Assembly (NCBI GenBank): GCA_026193155.1
Contig: JAPHSI010000091.1
Coordinates: 1-8,588, forward strand
DNA from: Sulfurimonadaceae bacterium
GTDB taxonomy: Bacteria; Campylobacterota; Campylobacteria; Campylobacterales; Sulfurimonadaceae
DNA length: 8,588 nt
Reading direction: 5' to 3'
The position numbers were made by a program, and so were the translations under genes. Of the stretch, positions 6,435 to 8,588 are shown one piece after another; position 1 is the first letter of the stretch; each line of letters opens with the position of its first letter. The notes under the pieces are model-generated. The model saw only the letters and a program-made list of their open reading frames with translations, was not told the origin of the DNA and did not search any database.

Positions 6435-7514
6435 TTGAAAAACAAAACATTTTATCATCTTTCACATATAGACTTAGATGGTTACTCTGCTCAGTTAATT
6501 ATGAAATATACACCATACAGTCTTAAAAACTATAATGCTAACTACGGTGCAGAAGTTAAACAAAAACTTGAACAAATTTTAGAAGCGATTAAACAAGACG
6601 ATCAAAGCTCTTATATATTGATTACAGACTTAAACCTAACTACTGATGAATCAAGATGGCTTGATAATGAAGTAAAAAAACTAAATGAAAAGAAAAAAGA
6701 TATAACACTTCAGTTACTTGACCATCACGGTACAGGAGAAGCAAGTTCAAAAAAATATGATTGGTATTATTTAGATACAGCAAGGTGTGCAACAAAAATC
6801 ACATATGAATTTGTAAAAGAAAATTTTGAGTTTAATGAACCAAAATGGATGCAAAAATACGTAGACATTGTAAATGCTGTTGATTTATGGATAATGGATG
6901 AGTCTGATAACTTTGAAATGGGTAAAGTTTGTATGCGTCTCGTAACTGAGACAAGAGAGTTAAATCGTGTAATGTTTGCGGATAACGACAATAACTACAA
7001 AATCTCATTATTGCATGAAGCGGCTAAGTTTATAGACAATGAAAATGCTCCGATTATTTTAGATGAAGAGATTCATAGACTCAAAAAAAACTTCTTTAAA
7101 GACAATAATGACGCTACATTAGATAACTTAGCTACAAAATATATTGTAAAACTTCTTGGTACTCTTATGCCAACTCATACTATTTACTATAAAGGGTATA
7201 AAGGATTTTTAAGTTATGGTCTTGGAAATACTTCTATAATCGGAAATGGTTTTTTAACCCAGTACCCAGAATATGATTTTATAGTAGATGTAAGTTACCG
7301 CGGTACAATGAGCCTACGTGCGAACAACAAAGTAGATGTATCTCAAATAGCAAAAGAATGGGCAGACGGTGGTGGACACCCTAATGCATCAGGCGGAAGG
7401 ATTATAGGTTTCAAAGAACAGTATCGTTACGATAGAGTAAAACCACAAATCCAAAAAATAATAGATGAGAAAGAAGCAGTTGCAGGAAAACTGGAGTATA
7501 AGAAAGAGGATTAA
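6435..7514 (+). CDS. DHH/DHHA1-family phosphoesterase (NrnA/NrnB- or RecJ-like)
   Basis: A 359-residue soluble metal-dependent phosphoesterase. DHH-domain motifs are all present: HIDLDG at 11-16, the motif II aspartate D65 in ITDLN, LDHHG at 95-99 with the eponymous D96-H97-H98, and D150 in AVDLW. The C-terminal DHHA1 substrate-binding motif GGGHPNASGG is at 312-321. These are the ligands for a two-Mn centre. The family includes nano-RNases, pAp phosphatases, cyclic-dinucleotide phosphodiesterases and RecJ. The compact length suits an oligoribonuclease/nanoRNase rather than full RecJ (over 500 residues), but the substrate cannot be read from sequence. The start is TTG at 6435 with AAGGA six bases upstream; it yields the expected N-terminus with HIDLDG close behind. 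It follows flhA by 9 bp. As I recall, H. pylori also has a DHH protein beside flhA. A possible terminator overlaps its end. Confidence 0.92.
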   Translation: MKNKTFYHLSHIDLDGYSAQLIMKYTPYSLKNYNANYGAEVKQKLEQILEAIKQDDQSSYILITDLNLTTDESRWLDNEVKKLNEKKKDITLQLLDHHGTGEASSKKYDWYYLDTARCATKITYEFVKENFEFNEPKWMQKYVDIVNAVDLWIMDESDNFEMGKVCMRLVTETRELNRVMFADNDNNYKISLLHEAAKFIDNENAPIILDEEIHRLKKNFFKDNNDATLDNLATKYIVKLLGTLMPTHTIYYKGYKGFLSYGLGNTSIIGNGFLTQYPEYDFIVDVSYRGTMSLRANNKVDVSQIAKEWADGGGHPNASGGRIIGFKEQYRYDRVKPQIQKIIDEKEAVAGKLEYKKED

Positions 7515-7535
7515 ATATAAAATATTCTCTTTTTT
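7500..7535 (+). terminator. Possible terminator at the end of the flhA operon
   Basis: AAAGAGGAT at 7503-7511 pairs with ATTCTCTTT at 7524-7532 (9 bp, one G-T pair), extendable by three more A-T or G-T pairs, with a 12-nt loop. The T run at 7530-7535 supplies the tail. The stop codon of the DHH gene lies in the loop. The stem is A/T-rich, so strength is uncertain. Confidence 0.45.
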
Positions 7536-7618
7536 CTTGCTATAAAAGTCCTATGGCTTTGTGGAACACGGAAAGTTTATATCTGCTATTTTTGTTTCAA
7601 AAGCAAGAAGTTTTGAAA
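7534..7618. repeat. Overlapping inverted repeats in the gap after the DHH gene
   Basis: The 105-bp gap is locally more structured and G/C-richer than its surroundings. TTCTTGCT at 7534-7541 and AGCAAGAA at 7602-7609 frame a 76-bp segment. A small hairpin (7545-7550 with 7555-7560) lies inside it. A second hairpin, TTTCAAAA at 7595-7602 with TTTTGAAA at 7611-7618, competes with the right arm. The last hairpin sits just after the stop codon of the minus-strand membrane gene and could act as its 3' end, although it lacks a T tail. A small mobile repeat, decayed gene or small RNA is also possible. Confidence 0.45.
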
Positions 7619-7619
7619 T

Positions 7620-8012
7620 TTAACTGTCCTTATTTAGAGTTGGTTTTGTTGTATCTGACATAAGAATAATTATCTGTTTATATCTATAAGCTATTAAACA
7701 TATATTAAAAGATAAATATATTAAATACAATAAATAAATATACAATCCATAAATTAATGTATCTGAAAATAATGAAAGTTTTTTTAATGCTAAAAAAGTT
7801 ATTGATACAATAAAAAGCACAACAAATCCAATGACTGTATTAGTATTTAAAGCAATAAAATTTTTAAACTCTTGTGACTTTTTTAATTTAGCTATTTTCC
7901 AATTGTCATCTTTTAGAGTCATCAATATACTTAGTGAAGTAAAAACTAGTCCAACAAAACCTATACTAACTGCTAAAAGTTCTTTAGCAATATCTAAAAT
8001 CAAATCTTCCAT
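7620..8012 (-). CDS. Small three-helix membrane protein of unknown function
   Basis: A 130-residue protein I do not recognise. Three hydrophobic segments are visible at about residues 9-32, 57-77 and 85-109. The first is followed by a charged, probably cytoplasmic, loop (33-56, LKDDNWKIAKLKKSQEFKNF). The third is very rich in Tyr, Leu and Ile. The C-terminus is short, polar and lysine-containing. There is no cleavable signal peptide and no catalytic motif. The ATG at 8012 lies 2 bp after the stop of the upstream gene, with AAAGG (8021-8025) eight bases before it, so the pair is co-transcribed and probably works together. The likely location is the inner membrane. A membrane partner or effector of the soluble upstream protein is conceivable, but nothing in the sequence proves this. 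Confidence 0.7.
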   Translation of the reverse strand: MEDLILDIAKELLAVSIGFVGLVFTSLSILMTLKDDNWKIAKLKKSQEFKNFIALNTNTVIGFVVLFIVSITFLALKKLSLFSDTLIYGLYIYLLYLIYLSFNICLIAYRYKQIIILMSDTTKPTLNKDS

Positions 8013-8014
8013 CT

Positions 8015-8588
8015 TTAGTACCTTTGATCTCTCAAAACATATTGATTTAGAAAATCAACATGTTTATCATATAGCTCATCCATAAATTTATTTGGTTCCA
8101 TATAATAGAATGTTATATCCTGAAAAACTTTGGATTCCTTTAATTGATATTTATCAAGTGAAACAGTAATAGCTTTATTGGAACTTTTATCAGAAATTTT
8201 TGCTTTTGCCCCAGTTATAATTCCACTATCTAATGTACCAAAACCTTTAAGTTTTTTAGCGAATAAAATACTTTTTAAATATGTATTTTTTAGAAATCCA
8301 TCTTTACCTTTTTTTAGTTTTAGTTCAGCAGTTAGTGCTCCACTATAGCTTTCTTCATCAAAGTGATTCATTGAGCCAGTTGGCTGAAAACCTACAGACA
8401 ATGTTATATTATGGACATTTCCTTTATCAATTTCTTCAAATAATTCATTTTTATATATTTGAATCATTTCAAATGTATAATCATTTTCACAATGGAATTC
8501 TAAATATTCTTTAAGCTGATTCATTGTATTTGCTTTAGTATTAACTTGAAAAACAACAACACCATTATTATAAATTTTCACTCTATTA
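8015..8588 (-). CDS. Unrecognised soluble protein, 5' end beyond the window (partial)
   Basis: At least 190 residues, ending with stop codon 8015-8017. The frame is open to the right edge (8588). A GTG at 8581 could be read as a start, but the residues around it (NRVKIYNNGVVVFQV) look like an interior beta-strand and no ribosome binding site is visible, so the gene most likely begins outside. The visible part alternates predicted strands and helices, including VHNITLSVGFQP, SGALTAELKLKKG and a segment resembling a beta-rich domain near KAITVSLDKYQL. It ends in a helix, ELYDKHVDFLNQYVLRDQRY. No membrane segment, nucleotide-binding loop or metal motif was found. It is 2 bp upstream of the membrane protein gene, so the two form a unit. 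I cannot assign a family; an accessory or defence-type pair is only one possibility. Confidence 0.65.
   Translation of the reverse strand, partial: NRVKIYNNGVVVFQVNTKANTMNQLKEYLEFHCENDYTFEMIQIYKNELFEEIDKGNVHNITLSVGFQPTGSMNHFDEESYSGALTAELKLKKGKDGFLKNTYLKSILFAKKLKGFGTLDSGIITGAKAKISDKSSNKAITVSLDKYQLKESKVFQDITFYYMEPNKFMDELYDKHVDFLNQYVLRDQRY

Noticed and set aside
7553..7663. Short plus-strand open frame of about 36 codons (starting MALWNTESLY) in the gap after the DHH gene
   Set aside because: There is no convincing ribosome binding site, and it runs into the 3' end of the minus-strand membrane gene. It might be a remnant or part of a dispersed repeat, so it is mentioned only under the structured-segment finding.
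7831..8514. Plus-strand open frames opposite the two right-end minus-strand genes
   Set aside because: Their translations are low-complexity and hydrophobic or His/Phe-rich, as expected from antisense of A/T-rich genes. The minus-strand genes have coupled starts and ribosome binding sites.

Overview
The window looks like chromosomal DNA from a campylobacterotal (epsilonproteobacterial) organism, probably a Sulfurimonas-like motile sulfur oxidiser. This rests on the AT-rich composition, vegetative promoters recognisable mainly by TATAAT -10 boxes, a CheB without receiver domain paired with CheR, and the order rpsO - Rrf2 regulator - flhA - DHH phosphoesterase. From memory, that order matches blocks in Campylobacter jejuni (rpsO, Rrf2, flhA) and Helicobacter pylori (rpsO, flhA, DHH protein). 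The genus is an inference. No rRNA, tRNA, CRISPR array or transposase gene was seen.

Left part (1-1852): a minus-strand pair encodes a TrmN6-like N6-adenine methyltransferase and, overlapping its end by 13 bp, a small cysteine-rich YkgJ-family protein. It diverges from plus-strand kdsB (CMP-Kdo synthetase, LPS precursor supply). The 49-bp gap holds two face-to-face TATAAT boxes. kdsB converges on the next operon with only 8 bp between stop codons, and a 9-bp hairpin spans both gene ends.

Middle (1861-3729): minus-strand cheB-cheR is the chemotaxis adaptation pair acting on chemoreceptor glutamates. Upstream of it lie a strong terminator and minus-strand rpsO (ribosomal protein S15), read from its own promoter. 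rpsO and the Rrf2 regulator diverge from a region where both -10 boxes sit inside a perfect 14-bp inverted repeat. A separate 14-bp palindrome lies in the rpsO leader.

Right-centre (3836-7514): a tight plus-strand operon, Rrf2 regulator - flhA (flagellar export gate) - DHH/DHHA1 phosphoesterase. Gaps are 4 and 9 bp, and the second and third genes both use TTG starts. A possible terminator overlaps the last stop codon.

Right end (7515-8588): a structured intergenic stretch is followed by two minus-strand genes that I do not recognise: a three-helix membrane protein and, 2 bp upstream of it, a soluble protein cut by the window edge. This is the most accessory-looking part. The rest is conserved housekeeping, flagellar and chemotaxis content.
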